Shown in pieces: positions 16,413-25,145 of a stretch of 64,000 nt of DNA. The notes under the pieces were generated by a model. That model had not been told where the DNA came from and ran no database searches. It worked only from the letters and a program-made list of their open reading frames with translations. The position numbers and the translations under genes are program-made. How positions within the stretch are numbered: the first letter of the stretch is position 1; every line of letters starts with the position of its first letter. Location: positions 1 to 64,000 of the forward strand of contig NZ_JAYLVL010000006.1 of assembly GCF_046156175.1 (NCBI RefSeq), written 5' to 3'. Source of the stretch: Lacisediminihabitans sp046156175 (GTDB taxonomy: Bacteria; Actinomycetota; Actinomycetes; Actinomycetales; Microbacteriaceae).

Positions 16413-18862
16413 CCGAGCTGAGCCCGGCGGAACGCTTCGCCGCGTCTCGCGAACGTCGCGGAAACCCGCGGGTCGAGACGTTCCGTGGCAACCAGTCCTT
16501 CGATCTCGACCCCTTCCAGCTCGCCTCCTGCGTGGCACTGGAACGTGGAGACAGCGTCCTCGTCGCCGCACCCACCGGGGCCGGCAAGACGATCGTGGCC
16601 GAATTCGCGGTGTTCCTCGCGATGCAGGAACCCCGGGCGAAGGTGTTCTACACGGCGCCGATGAAGGCGCTGTCGAATCAGAAGTTCCAGGAGTTCGTCG
16701 CCGAATACGGGGCAGACCAGGTGGGACTCCTCACCGGCGACACGAACATCAACTCCGGCGCGCGCATCGTGGTCATGACCACCGAGGTGCTGCGCAACAT
16801 GCTCTACGCCGACTCGGATCTGTTGAAGGACCTCGCGTTCGTGGTGATGGACGAGGTCCACTACCTCGCCGACCGGTTCCGCGGTGCCGTCTGGGAGGAG
16901 GTCATCATCCACCTCCCGCAGACCGTGAGACTGGTCTCCCTCAGCGCAACGGTGTCGAACGCCGAGGAGTTCGGGGACTGGCTTCAGGCGGTGCGCGGCG
17001 AGACCGCGGTGATCGTCTCGGAAGAGCGTCCGGTGCCTCTCGACCAGCACGTGATCATGCGCACCAAGCTCATCGACCTGTTTGCGACGACCAAGGTCGG
17101 GCCGGGGGATCCGCCCGGCACTCCGACGCACCGGGTGAATCCTGAGCTCGTGCAGATGGCCCGGTACGGGGGGCGCACCATCAGTTCGCGCCAGATGCAG
17201 GATGTCGGACGGCGACACTCCCGCGGGGGACGCCCCGACGAGCTCAAGATGGACCGCGCCGGCGTCGTGAAGATGCTCGGGGAACGCAACCTGCTTCCGG
17301 CCATCTTCTTCATCTTCAGCCGGGTCGGATGCGACCAGGCGGTCAAGCAGGTTCTGCGCGCTGGAGTTCGGCTCACCACCCAGCTCGAACGCGAGGAGAT
17401 CGCGGACATCGTCGAGGAGCGCTGCCGCACCATCCTCGACGAAGACCTCGCCGTGCTGGGCTACTACGAGTGGCTCGATGGGCTGCAACGCGGAGTCGCC
17501 GCCCACCACGCCGGCATGCTGCCCGCGTTCAAAGAGGTCGTCGAGGAGCTGTTCCAGAAGAAGCTCGTGAAGGCCGTCTTCGCCACCGAGACCCTCGCCC
17601 TCGGCATCAACATGCCCGCTCGCACCGTCGTGCTCGAAAAGCTCGAGAAGTTCAACGGCGAGGCGCGCGTGCCGATCACACCGGGGGAGTACACGCAGCT
17701 CACCGGGCGTGCCGGTCGGCGCGGCATCGACGTGGAGGGACATTCGGTGATCCAGTGGCAGGAGGGCCTCGATCCCCAGGCCGTCGCTTCGCTCGCCTCC
17801 CGCCGCACCTACCCCCTGAATTCCAGCTTCTCGCCCACCTACAACATGGCCGTGAACCTCATCGAACAGTTCAGTCGCGAACGCGCCCGCGACATCCTCG
17901 AGTCGTCATTCGCGCAGTTCCAGGCCGACCGCGCCGTGGTGGACCTGGCCCGCAAGGTGCGGTCGCAGGAGGAATCGTTGCGCGGGTACGAGGAGGCCAT
18001 GAAGTGCCACCTCGGAGACTTCCGGGAGTATTCGGGCATTCGTCGCGAACTCACCGATCTCGAACGCAAGGGCTCGATTCGCGCCGACCTGCAGAGTCGC
18101 GGCGAACGTGACAAGCGGCAGAACCAGCTCGCCGCCCTGCGCAAACGACTCAAGCAGCATCCGTGCCACACCTGCAACGATCGTGAGGAACACGCCCGCT
18201 GGGCGGAGCGGTGGTGGAAGCTGAAGAAGCAGGCGGACGAGCTGAGCCGCCAGATCCGCACCCGCACCGGTGCCGTCGCGCGCATCTTCGACCGTGTGAC
18301 CGATGTACTACTGGAGCTCGGGTACCTTCTGCGCGCCGAGAACGGCGAGGTGACCGCATCCGTTCATGGGCGCACCCTGCGGAGAATCTACGGAGAGCGC
18401 GACCTGCTGGTCGCGGAGTGCCTGCGGCGCGGCGTCTGGAACGACCTGGATCCGGCGGGGCTCGCCGCCATGGCCGCCGCACTGGTCTACGAACCGAGGC
18501 GCGACGAGGGCCAGACCTCCGATCGCTACCTGCCGAGGGGCGCCTTCCGCCCCGCCTTCGAGAAGACCACCGACCTGTGGTCCAAACTCGACGACATCGA
18601 GCGCGACCACAAGCTTCCCGGCAGCAACCCGCTGTCCACCGGCCTGTCGCTCGCGATGAACCGCTGGGCGCAGGGGGTCTCCCTCGATTCCGTTCTTCTC
18701 GAATCGGAACTCGCGGCGGGCGACTTCGTACGCATGACCAAGCAGACGATCGACCTCCTCGACCAGCTTTCGGTGGTTGCCGACGGAGCCGTCGGGCGCA
18801 CGGCGCGCCAGGCTCTCGAATCGATTCGCCGCGGCATCGTGGCCTACTCCTCGGTCGCCTGA
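16409..18862 (+). CDS. helY: DEAD/DEAH-box helicase, Ski2/Mtr4-like (HelY type), 817 aa
   Basis: This is a superfamily 2 RNA/DNA helicase of the Ski2-like group. Walker A APTGAGKT (54-61), the DEVH box (148-151), motif III LSATVSN, and motif VI QLTGRAGRRGID are intact. A C-terminal DSHCT-like domain follows (about 640-817). The insertion between domains (about 215-290) is Gly/Arg-rich. The tatA-tatC-helY order is characteristic of actinobacteria. The ATG at 16409 overlaps the tatC stop, which decides the start; the longer frame to the left runs antisense to nothing useful and through tatC. The biological substrate is not well known. Confidence 0.92.
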   Translation: MTELSPAERFAASRERRGNPRVETFRGNQSFDLDPFQLASCVALERGDSVLVAAPTGAGKTIVAEFAVFLAMQEPRAKVFYTAPMKALSNQKFQEFVAEYGADQVGLLTGDTNINSGARIVVMTTEVLRNMLYADSDLLKDLAFVVMDEVHYLADRFRGAVWEEVIIHLPQTVRLVSLSATVSNAEEFGDWLQAVRGETAVIVSEERPVPLDQHVIMRTKLIDLFATTKVGPGDPPGTPTHRVNPELVQMARYGGRTISSRQMQDVGRRHSRGGRPDELKMDRAGVVKMLGERNLLPAIFFIFSRVGCDQAVKQVLRAGVRLTTQLEREEIADIVEERCRTILDEDLAVLGYYEWLDGLQRGVAAHHAGMLPAFKEVVEELFQKKLVKAVFATETLALGINMPARTVVLEKLEKFNGEARVPITPGEYTQLTGRAGRRGIDVEGHSVIQWQEGLDPQAVASLASRRTYPLNSSFSPTYNMAVNLIEQFSRERARDILESSFAQFQADRAVVDLARKVRSQEESLRGYEEAMKCHLGDFREYSGIRRELTDLERKGSIRADLQSRGERDKRQNQLAALRKRLKQHPCHTCNDREEHARWAERWWKLKKQADELSRQIRTRTGAVARIFDRVTDVLLELGYLLRAENGEVTASVHGRTLRRIYGERDLLVAECLRRGVWNDLDPAGLAAMAAALVYEPRRDEGQTSDRYLPRGAFRPAFEKTTDLWSKLDDIERDHKLPGSNPLSTGLSLAMNRWAQGVSLDSVLLESELAAGDFVRMTKQTIDLLDQLSVVADGAVGRTARQALESIRRGIVAYSSVA

Positions 18863-18909
18863 GCTCCGGTCGTGGAGTGCAGCTGGCCGCGGGCACGGTG
18901 ACAGCCATT

Positions 18910-18915
18910 TAGGCT
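18910..18915 (+). promoter_or_regulatory. -10 box, leaderless promoter of lnt
   Basis: TAGGCT, six bases, then GTG at 18922. The arrangement is identical to that at mshC. Confidence 0.55.
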
Positions 18916-18921
18916 TGACGG

Positions 18922-20505
18922 GTGCGTTCGAGCCTCCCACCCCGCCGAGGGGCTGTCCCCGGATGGCTGTCGCGCCCCCTTCCCCTCACCGCTGCCCTTC
19001 TGGTCGCGGCGCTGTCCGGCTTCACCAACGCGGCGGCGTTCCCCGGGCTCGGCTGGTGGCCCCTCATTTTCGTCGGCACGGCCCTGATGTTCTGGTCCCT
19101 CGTGGGTCGCCGGGTGCGGTCGGCGCTGTTGGTGGGATTCGTAGGCGGCTTCGCATTCTTCGGCAATCACATCCTCTGGCTCACCGTCTATCTCGGACCG
19201 GTGCCGTGGCTTGCGCTCGCGGGGCTCGAGGCGGTCTTCTTCGCTCTGGGGTGCGTGCTCATGGCCCTGGCCTGGCGGCACGTGCCCCGGGTGTGGTCGG
19301 GGCACGGCGCGCAGCTGATCGGCCTCCCTGCGGTGCTGGCCGGCCTCTGGGTGCTGCGTGAGGCGATCACCAGCGTCTGGCCCTACGGCGGCTTCTCCTG
19401 GGGCCGACTCGCGTTCTCCCAGTCCGATAGCACCTTCGCCCCGCTCGTGGCTTGGCTCGGAATCTCCGGCGTGAGCTTCGTCATCGCCTTCCTTTCCGCG
19501 GTGCTGCTCCAGGCGGTGCGAACGGGACGGGTGCGCTGGACCACCAGGGGGATGATCGCCGCAACCGCGTTTCTCATCGCTGCGCTGTTCCCCGCCTGGC
19601 CCGTGCTCTCGTCCGGCAGTATTCGCGTGGCCGCAGTTCAGGGCAACTCCAACTCCGGCCTCTTTGCACAGATCCAGCCGGGTGACAGCCTGGACGACCA
19701 CCTGCAGGCCACAGTGCCCATCCTCGGCAAGAAGGTGGATGTCATCGTCTGGCCGGAGAACGCCTCCGATATCGACCCGCTCAGGAACGAGCAGGCGGCG
19801 CAGACCCTCGACTTCGTCTCGAAAGAGATGAAGGCTCCGCTAGTCACCGGTACCGTGACGGAGAACGCGAAGGGCCAGACCTTCAACAGTTTGCTGCTCT
19901 GGGAGAACGGCAAGGGTTCGGTCGCGCAGTACGACAAGATCCATCCCGTGCCCTTCGCCGAATACCTGCCCAATCGCTCGTTCTGGTACCCGCTCGCCCC
20001 GAGCCTGTTCGACCTGGTGCCGCGCGACTACACCTTCGGCACGCGCTCGAATGTCTTCGACATCAACGGGGCGATGGCGGGGCTGGCCATCTGCTTCGAC
20101 ATCGTGGACGACGGCCTCATCCACTGGATGGTCGACGGGGGAGCGGAGTTCATCATCGCCCCGACCAACAACGCCGACTTCGGACACTCCGATGAGAGCG
20201 TGCAACAGGTCGCGATCGCCCGGTTGCGCGCGATCGAGACCGGTCGTAGCGTCGTCAATGACTCCACGGTGGGTGTGAGCGCGATGTTCGCACCCGATGG
20301 TCGCGAGATCGCCACCCTGCCGACCTTCACGCGCGGGGCCCTGGTGGAGACGGTGCCGCTCAGCACAACGGTGACTCCTGCCATGTTCGCCGGGCGCCAG
20401 ATCGAGTGGATCGTCTCCGGCTTCGGGCTCGCCAGCCTGGTGGTGGGCCTGCTGCTCGCACCCCGCCGGCGTGGCGCCGAGAACCTCAGAGGACGTCGTG
20501 GCTGA
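18922..20505 (+). CDS. lnt: Apolipoprotein N-acyltransferase Lnt (527 aa)
   Basis: Lnt adds the third acyl chain to the N-terminal Cys of lipoproteins. Six or more hydrophobic segments (about 20-205) are followed by a periplasm-facing nitrilase domain with its Glu-Lys-Cys triad visible: Glu in VIVWPENASD, Lys in QYDKIHPVPFAEY and Cys in GLAICFDIVDD. A last helix anchors the C-terminus. It overlaps the Ppm1 gene by eight bases. In mycobacteria the two activities are fused in one polypeptide; here they are separate but coupled. Confidence 0.94.
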   Translation: MRSSLPPRRGAVPGWLSRPLPLTAALLVAALSGFTNAAAFPGLGWWPLIFVGTALMFWSLVGRRVRSALLVGFVGGFAFFGNHILWLTVYLGPVPWLALAGLEAVFFALGCVLMALAWRHVPRVWSGHGAQLIGLPAVLAGLWVLREAITSVWPYGGFSWGRLAFSQSDSTFAPLVAWLGISGVSFVIAFLSAVLLQAVRTGRVRWTTRGMIAATAFLIAALFPAWPVLSSGSIRVAAVQGNSNSGLFAQIQPGDSLDDHLQATVPILGKKVDVIVWPENASDIDPLRNEQAAQTLDFVSKEMKAPLVTGTVTENAKGQTFNSLLLWENGKGSVAQYDKIHPVPFAEYLPNRSFWYPLAPSLFDLVPRDYTFGTRSNVFDINGAMAGLAICFDIVDDGLIHWMVDGGAEFIIAPTNNADFGHSDESVQQVAIARLRAIETGRSVVNDSTVGVSAMFAPDGREIATLPTFTRGALVETVPLSTTVTPAMFAGRQIEWIVSGFGLASLVVGLLLAPRRRGAENLRGRRG

Positions 20506-21241
20506 GACCCTGATCATCCTGCCGACGTACAACGAGATCGAGAGCCTGGAGACCGTGCTCGGCCGCATCCGCCAGGCGGTGCCCCAGGCCGACGTGCTGG
20601 TCGTGGACGACGCGAGTCCGGATGGCACGGGACGGCTGGCCGATCGACTCGCCTCCGCCGATCCGGGGATCTCCGTGCTCCATCGACTCGCCAAGCAAGG
20701 CCTCGGCCAGGCCTACCTCGCCGGCTTCGCCCATGCCCTCGACCACGGCTACCGGTTCGTCGTCGAGATGGATGCGGACGGCTCCCACGATCCGTCCGCC
20801 CTTCCGGCCATGATCGATCTGGCGGCCGGCGGCGCGGATCTGGTGATCGGCTCCCGCTGGGTTCACGGGGGTTCAGTGCGCAACTGGCCCTGGATCCGCC
20901 GGGTGATCTCGCGCGCGGGCAACGCCTACTCGCGCGCGGTGCTCCGCTCGGGCATCCACGACATCACCGCGGGATTCCGCGTGTATCGTGCCGATGCCCT
21001 CCTCTCCCTCGACCTGTCCTCGATCTCGTCCCAGGGGTACTGCTTCCAGGTGGAGCTGGCCTGGCGACTGGAGCGTGCGGGTCGGCGCGTGGTCGAGCAT
21101 CCGATCGTCTTCATCGAGCGGGCGGCGGGCCGATCCAAGATGCACTTCGGCATCGTGGTCGAGGCGCTGCTGCGGGTCACGCTCTGGGGTGTCTTCGGAC
21201 CGAGCAGGCTGAAGCGCGGGCAGCCGCCGTCAGAAAAATAG
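20498..21241 (+). CDS. ppm1: Polyprenol monophosphomannose synthase (Ppm1 catalytic domain), 247 aa
   Basis: This GT-A fold family 2 glycosyltransferase moves mannose from GDP-mannose to polyprenyl phosphate, feeding lipoglycan and protein mannosylation. LIILPTYNEIESL at the N-terminus, VVDDASPDGTG and the DxD-type EMDADGSHDP are present; the acceptor region has GFRVYRAD and SQGYCFQVELAWR. There is no membrane domain. The GTG at 20498 is chosen over an upstream in-frame start because it is placed as expected for coupling with lnt. The stop lies inside a terminator hairpin. Confidence 0.92.
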   Translation: MAETLIILPTYNEIESLETVLGRIRQAVPQADVLVVDDASPDGTGRLADRLASADPGISVLHRLAKQGLGQAYLAGFAHALDHGYRFVVEMDADGSHDPSALPAMIDLAAGGADLVIGSRWVHGGSVRNWPWIRRVISRAGNAYSRAVLRSGIHDITAGFRVYRADALLSLDLSSISSQGYCFQVELAWRLERAGRRVVEHPIVFIERAAGRSKMHFGIVVEALLRVTLWGVFGPSRLKRGQPPSEK

Positions 21242-21270
21242 CCGATCACCGCGCGAGCGGCGACCGGCTA
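21239..21270. terminator. Bidirectional hairpin terminator between ppm1 and rbpA
   Basis: TAGCCG-x-TC-x-CCGC (beginning at the ppm1 stop codon) pairs with GCGGCGACCGGCTA across a short loop; 12 of 14 positions pair. The genes on either side converge here. Confidence 0.5.
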
Positions 21271-21288
21271 GGTCTCTCGGATCGAACG

Positions 21289-21654
21289 CTAGGCGCCGAT
21301 CTTGTGCTGTCCCTTGCGAGCCCGAAGGAAGTCGAGACGCTCCTGGAGCAGTTCTTCGAGTTCCGCACGTGTGCGGCGCTCGAGAAGCATGTCCCAGTGG
21401 GTGCGGGGGATCTTCGCGTCGGAGGGTTCGGGTTCAACCTGAACCCCGTCTTCGCCGAGAAGTCGACCTTCCTGACCGCTCTTCGGGGACTCCCACACTG
21501 TGGGGATCTCCGCGTCAGACGAGAAGGTCACCTCGAAGGTGGAGCCGTCGGCGGCTTGGTACGTACTCTTTTTCCGCGGGGAGAAGGTAACGCCTTCTTC
21601 GCTCTGGAGACTCTGGGATCCGAGTCTCATTCCGCGCAAACTGCGATCCGCCAT
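21289..21654 (-). CDS. rbpA: RNA polymerase-binding protein RbpA (121 aa)
   Basis: RbpA is the essential actinobacterial activator that binds sigma-70-type factors and stabilises the open promoter complex. MADRSLRGMRLGSQSL at the N-terminus, the core domain with VTFSSDAEIPTVWESP, and the sigma-interaction helix RTHWDMLLERRTRAELEELL are typical. The ATG at 21654 has GAGAGGA upstream. A candidate promoter with a palindrome lies 35-75 bases upstream. Confidence 0.97.
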   Translation of the reverse strand: MADRSLRGMRLGSQSLQSEEGVTFSPRKKSTYQAADGSTFEVTFSSDAEIPTVWESPKSGQEGRLLGEDGVQVEPEPSDAKIPRTHWDMLLERRTRAELEELLQERLDFLRARKGQHKIGA

Positions 21655-21686
21655 TGTGTGGTCCTCTCTCGCGATGCAATCACCAG

Positions 21687-21724
21687 TTATAAACCCACAA
21701 GCTGGGCGTAACCTTTCCGTTACG
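21687..21724 (-). promoter_or_regulatory. Candidate rbpA promoter with overlapping palindrome
   Basis: On the minus strand TATAAC (21692-21687) is a plausible -10 box. About 16 bases upstream lies GGTTAC, part of the perfect inverted repeat CGTAAC-N6-GTTACG (21707-21724). A palindrome over the -35 region suggests control by a dimeric regulator. Confidence 0.4.
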
Positions 21725-21774
21725 CGGCGATCCCAGCAAACTCACAGTCTACTCCCTGCCGCCCGAGCGTGCTT

Positions 21775-22563
21775 TCAGATGGGGCCGGAGCGTGCGGTGA
21801 GAAGAGGCAGGGCGAGATCCGCCCGGTCCGTGATCAGGCCGTCCACGCCGAGATCCAACAGTCGTCGCATGTCATCGGGCTCGTTCACCGTCCAGACCTG
21901 CACCTCGACCCCCGCGCGCTTCAGGAGGCGTACCGTGCGCGCCGTGACCACGTGGATGCCCCGCAGGCGCTCGGGCACCTGCACGGCCTGCACATCGCGC
22001 AGCAGTCGGCGGGCCAGCGGCACCAGGCCGAGCTTGACCGCGAACAGGGCACCGGCGAAGGGCAGCGCGGATGCCGAGGTCGCGACCCCCGGCAGGGCGC
22101 GAACCGCGCGCAACCGCCGCGCATTGTCGAACGACGTCACGAGTACCCGATCCGTCGCGCTGGCCGACAGGATGGCGTCCACCGCCGGGCGGACGACCGC
22201 ATCGGACTTGAGGTCGATGTTGAATCGCGCCTCGGGAAAGGCCAGGAGCGCCTCTTCCAGGCTCGGGTACGTCTGGCCGCTCCCGAGGTCCACTTCCTGC
22301 AGCTCGGCGAACTCCAGTTCCTCCACGCGCCTCGCGATGCCGGCGGTGCGGGCGAGGTCGGCATCATGGCTGATGACGGCGATACCGTCGGCCGAGGCGT
22401 GCACGTCGGTTTCGAGGTGGGTGACACCGATCGCGAGGGCGGAGAGGAAGGCGAGAAGAGTGTTCTCCGGAGCATCCGTCGCCAGTCCCCGGTGCGCAAG
22501 CACTCGGGGGAGCGGGCCGACGAAGAACCCCTCGCCGAGCTCGGTTGCGCGTCTTTCGGCCAC
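21775..22563 (-). CDS. Glycerophosphodiester phosphodiesterase (262 aa)
   Basis: This GDPD-family TIM barrel hydrolyses glycerophosphodiesters to glycerol-3-phosphate and alcohol. The signature VLAHRGLATDAPENTLLAF (about 21-39) contains the catalytic His and the metal Glu; the second His is in HLETDVHASADG...VISHDADL, and the C-terminal strand VQVWTVNEPDDMRRLLDLGV is typical. No signal peptide is present, so it is probably cytoplasmic. It starts with GTG at 22563 and lies downstream of the SPFH gene on the same strand, separated by a long stem-loop. Confidence 0.92.
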   Translation of the reverse strand: MAERRATELGEGFFVGPLPRVLAHRGLATDAPENTLLAFLSALAIGVTHLETDVHASADGIAVISHDADLARTAGIARRVEELEFAELQEVDLGSGQTYPSLEEALLAFPEARFNIDLKSDAVVRPAVDAILSASATDRVLVTSFDNARRLRAVRALPGVATSASALPFAGALFAVKLGLVPLARRLLRDVQAVQVPERLRGIHVVTARTVRLLKRAGVEVQVWTVNEPDDMRRLLDLGVDGLITDRADLALPLLTARSGPI

Positions 22564-22606
22564 GGCCGCCTCGCTTCACTTCGGTTGTGCGCGGGAATCG
22601 AACGAC

Positions 22607-22656
22607 TTGCACCGTTTTGCGGGTTCCTAGCGTCCGCAGCCCGCAAAAGGGTGCAA
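22607..22656. repeat. Long intergenic stem-loop (17-bp arms, one mismatch)
   Basis: TTGCACCGTTTTGCGGG (22607-22623) and its near-perfect inverse (22640-22656) are separated by 16 bases. It lies between the SPFH stop and the GDPD start on the minus strand. No U-run follows, so it is not a standard intrinsic terminator; it could be an RNA processing or stability element, or the remnant of a small mobile palindrome. Confidence 0.6.
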
Positions 22657-22698
22657 CTCAGCCACGATGCGGGGCATCACCCCGCGCGACTCGGCGCG

Positions 22699-23736
22699 CT
22701 ACGCGGCGGGAGGGGTCGGGGGAGCGGGCGGCACGACCGAAGCTGTTGGAGGCGCTGCTGCGGGAGGCGCTGCTGCGGGAGGCGCCGCTGCGGGAGGCGT
22801 CGTTGCTGGAGCCGTCGGTGCCGACTGGCCCGGCGCCATGCCCGCAAGGCTCGACCCGAAACCGGCTGTGATGCTCTTGATCGCCTCGGTGAGCTCCGAG
22901 GGGATGATCCAGAGCTTGTTGGATTGTCCCTCGGCGATCTTGGGAAGCATCTGCAGGTACTGGTAGGCCAGCAGCTTGGAGTCGGGGTCACCGGCGTGAA
23001 TGGCGCCGAATACCGTGGTGATGGCCTGCCCTTCGCCCTCGGCGCGCAGCACCTGGGCCTTCGCCCAGCCCTCGGCCTCGAGGATCGCGGCCTGCCGGGA
23101 TCCCTCGGCCTGCAGGATGGCTGCCTGCTTCGTGCCCTCGGCGGTCAGGATCTGCGCCCGGCGGTCTCGCTCGGCACGCATCTGCTTCTCCATCGAGTCC
23201 TGGATGGAGAGCGGGGGGTCGATCGCCTTCAGCTCGACGCGACCGACGCGCACCCCCCACTTGCCGGTGGCCTCGTCGAGCACGATGCGCAGCTGCCCGT
23301 TGATGTTGTCGCGGCTGGTGAGGGCTTCCTCGAGGTTGAGGCTACCGACGACGTTACGAAGGGTGGTGGTCGTCAGCTGCTCGACCGCTCCGAGGTAGTT
23401 GGCGATCTCATAGGTCGCGGCGCGGGCATCCGTCACCTGGAAGTACACAACGGTGTCGATCGACACCACCAGGTTGTCCTCGGTGATGACGGGCTGCGGC
23501 GGGAAGGAGACGACCTGCTCGCGCATATCGATGAGCGGTCGCACCCGGTCGATGAACGGCACGAGGATGTTGAGCCCCGGCATGAGCGTCTTGTGGTACT
23601 TGCCGAGTCGCTCGACGACTCCTGCCCTGGCCTGGGGGATGATCTTCACCGCCCGGAAGAGGATGGTCAAGACGAAGATCGCGACGATGATGATCACGAT
23701 CACGAGGATGATCTGGCCGAACAGGTCGGAGGTCAC
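22699..23736 (-). CDS. SPFH/band-7 (stomatin-like) membrane protein (345 aa)
   Basis: A membrane-anchored scaffold of the stomatin/flotillin group. One N-terminal helix (about 7-28) is followed by the band-7 domain (about 30-200; RAGVVERLGKYHKTLMPGLN, then VDVVYFQVTDARAATYEI-like segments) and an Ala/Glu-rich coiled coil (EGTKQAAILQAEGSRQAAIL). The tail is an Ala/Pro-rich run encoded by a 15-bp tandem repeat. It overlaps the NfeD gene by four bases. SPFH and NfeD genes form a conserved pair thought to organise membrane microdomains and protein quality control. Confidence 0.93.
   Translation of the reverse strand: MTSDLFGQIILVIVIIIVAIFVLTILFRAVKIIPQARAGVVERLGKYHKTLMPGLNILVPFIDRVRPLIDMREQVVSFPPQPVITEDNLVVSIDTVVYFQVTDARAATYEIANYLGAVEQLTTTTLRNVVGSLNLEEALTSRDNINGQLRIVLDEATGKWGVRVGRVELKAIDPPLSIQDSMEKQMRAERDRRAQILTAEGTKQAAILQAEGSRQAAILEAEGWAKAQVLRAEGEGQAITTVFGAIHAGDPDSKLLAYQYLQMLPKIAEGQSNKLWIIPSELTEAIKSITAGFGSSLAGMAPGQSAPTAPATTPPAAAPPAAAPPAAAPPTASVVPPAPPTPPAA
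22751..22810 (+). repeat. 15-bp tandem repeat, four copies, within the SPFH gene
   Basis: GGCGCTGCTGCGGGA is repeated at 22751, 22766, 22781 and 22796 (the last two with changes). In the protein (minus strand) it gives PPAAA blocks at the flexible C-terminus. The unit length keeps the frame, so copy number can vary without frameshift. Confidence 0.85.
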
Positions 23737-24209
23737 AGTGCTGTCCCTTCTGCGGGGACCACTATCGCGGTCGCCCCTTCGATCGCCGTCACGACGACGC
23801 GTTCACCGGCATCAACCGGTCGATCTGTGGTGGCCTGCGAAAGGCGGGCCGTCCAGGTCTCGCCGTTCGCGAGCTTCACGTGACCCTGTCCATCCACGAA
23901 CGGTGTAGTGACCATTCCGCCGGAACCGATCAGCGCCGCCACGTTCGTCGGCGTCTGGTCGGACGTGCGGCCGAGCGCGCGTTTCAGGGCGGGCCGGGCA
24001 ACGAACAGCAAGAGCAGCGCCAGGACCCCGGCGATGAGGATCTGCGCCCAGAACGGCGCACCGAGAAGGTCAGCCACGAGACCCCCCACGCACCCGCCGG
24101 CGAGCATGAGGAAGGTGAAATCGACGGTGAGCACCTCGACGATGACGAAAACAAGAAGAAGGCCGACCCAGAAGATCCAGGCGTACATCGTGACAAAATC
24201 GACGATCAT
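23733..24209 (-). CDS. NfeD-family membrane protein (158 aa)
   Basis: Three or four membrane helices (about residues 5-65) are followed by an OB-fold NfeD domain (about 85-155; ALIGSGGMVTTPFVDGQGHV, then AGERVVVTAIEGATAIV). NfeD proteins act with SPFH proteins. I take the ATG at 24209, preceded by AAGGGG, instead of the longer upstream frame. The stop overlaps the start of the SPFH gene. Confidence 0.88.
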   Translation of the reverse strand: MIVDFVTMYAWIFWVGLLLVFVIVEVLTVDFTFLMLAGGCVGGLVADLLGAPFWAQILIAGVLALLLLFVARPALKRALGRTSDQTPTNVAALIGSGGMVTTPFVDGQGHVKLANGETWTARLSQATTDRPVDAGERVVVTAIEGATAIVVPAEGTAL

Positions 24210-24337
24210 CCCGTTGCACCCCTTGCGACTCGTGTGCTTCGAAACTACCACCAGCACCCGGAAAACCGCCTGATCTTGCTATTGTCGTCACCCGTGGCTC
24301 CGCGCCACGACCGACCTCGGAACCCAGGAGTATTCCC

Positions 24338-25102
24338 ATGACAAATCCCCTCGCCCCCGGTTCGCTCGACGGCCTTCGTGCCCTCGTGACCGGCTCCTCC
24401 CGCGGCATCGGCGCAGACACTGTCAGTTTCTTCGCCGAAGCCGGCGCGAGCGTCGTGATCAACTACCGCAACAAGGAAGCGCGCGCGAACAAGCTCGTCG
24501 ACAAGATCGTCGCGGCCGGCGGATCCGCGGTCGCCATCGGCGCGGATCTCACCGATCCCTCCTCGGTCGCCGCCATGTTCGACACGATCCAGAGCGAGAT
24601 GGGCGGACTCGACATCCTCGTGATGAATGCCTCCGGAGGCATGGAGTCCGGCATGGCGGAGGACTATGCCATTCAGCTCAATCGGGACGCCCAGGTGCAC
24701 CTGCTGAATGCGGCCATCCCGCTGCTGGGTCCGGGGTCCCGCGTGGTCTTCGTGACCAGTCACCAGGCCCATTTCATCCATTCGACCCCCATGATGCCGG
24801 AATACCTCCCGGTGGCACTCAGCAAGCGCGCGGGCGAGGACGCTCTTCTCGAGATGATCCCGGCGCTGGATGCCGCGGGCATCGGTTTCGTCGTCGTATC
24901 CGGTGACATGATCGAGGGCACCATCACCGCGACGCTGCTCGAGCGGGCGAATCCGGGGGCGATCAGTTCGCGAAAGGACTCGGCCGGCCGGCTGTACAAC
25001 GTGAGCGAGTTCGCCGCGGAGATCGCCGCCGCCGCGGTCGAGCCGATCCCCGCCGACCACACCAGGCTCGTCGGCGACGTCAGCGACTTCGGCACCGCCT
25101 GA
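24338..25102 (+). CDS. Short-chain dehydrogenase/reductase (SDR), 254 aa
   Basis: The N-terminal cofactor motif TGSSRGIGADTVSFF (about 17-31) and VVINYRNKEAR suggest NADP binding, and NASGG is present at about 97-101. The active-site segment reads MPEYLPVALSKRAGEDAL: the Lys is in place, but four residues before it (the usual Tyr position) is Val, with a Tyr three residues further upstream. It may therefore use a displaced Tyr or have altered chemistry. AGGAG precedes the ATG. Substrate is unknown. It is divergent from the NfeD gene. Confidence 0.82.
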   Translation: MTNPLAPGSLDGLRALVTGSSRGIGADTVSFFAEAGASVVINYRNKEARANKLVDKIVAAGGSAVAIGADLTDPSSVAAMFDTIQSEMGGLDILVMNASGGMESGMAEDYAIQLNRDAQVHLLNAAIPLLGPGSRVVFVTSHQAHFIHSTPMMPEYLPVALSKRAGEDALLEMIPALDAAGIGFVVVSGDMIEGTITATLLERANPGAISSRKDSAGRLYNVSEFAAEIAAAAVEPIPADHTRLVGDVSDFGTA

Positions 25103-25134
25103 TCGTCAGCCGAGGCCGCGGAGGCAACGGTGGC

Positions 25135-25140
25135 TAGCAT
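25135..25140 (+). promoter_or_regulatory. -10 box of the S9 peptidase gene
   Basis: TAGCAT lies five bases before GTG 25146 and eight before ATG 25149. GGGAGG sits directly between, too close to ATG 25149 for normal use, so a leaderless start is likelier. Confidence 0.45.
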
Positions 25141-25145
25141 GGGAG

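Noticed and set aside
21769..23883. Plus-strand 704-codon frame
   Set aside because: It lies antisense to the GDPD and SPFH genes, which have full family motifs.
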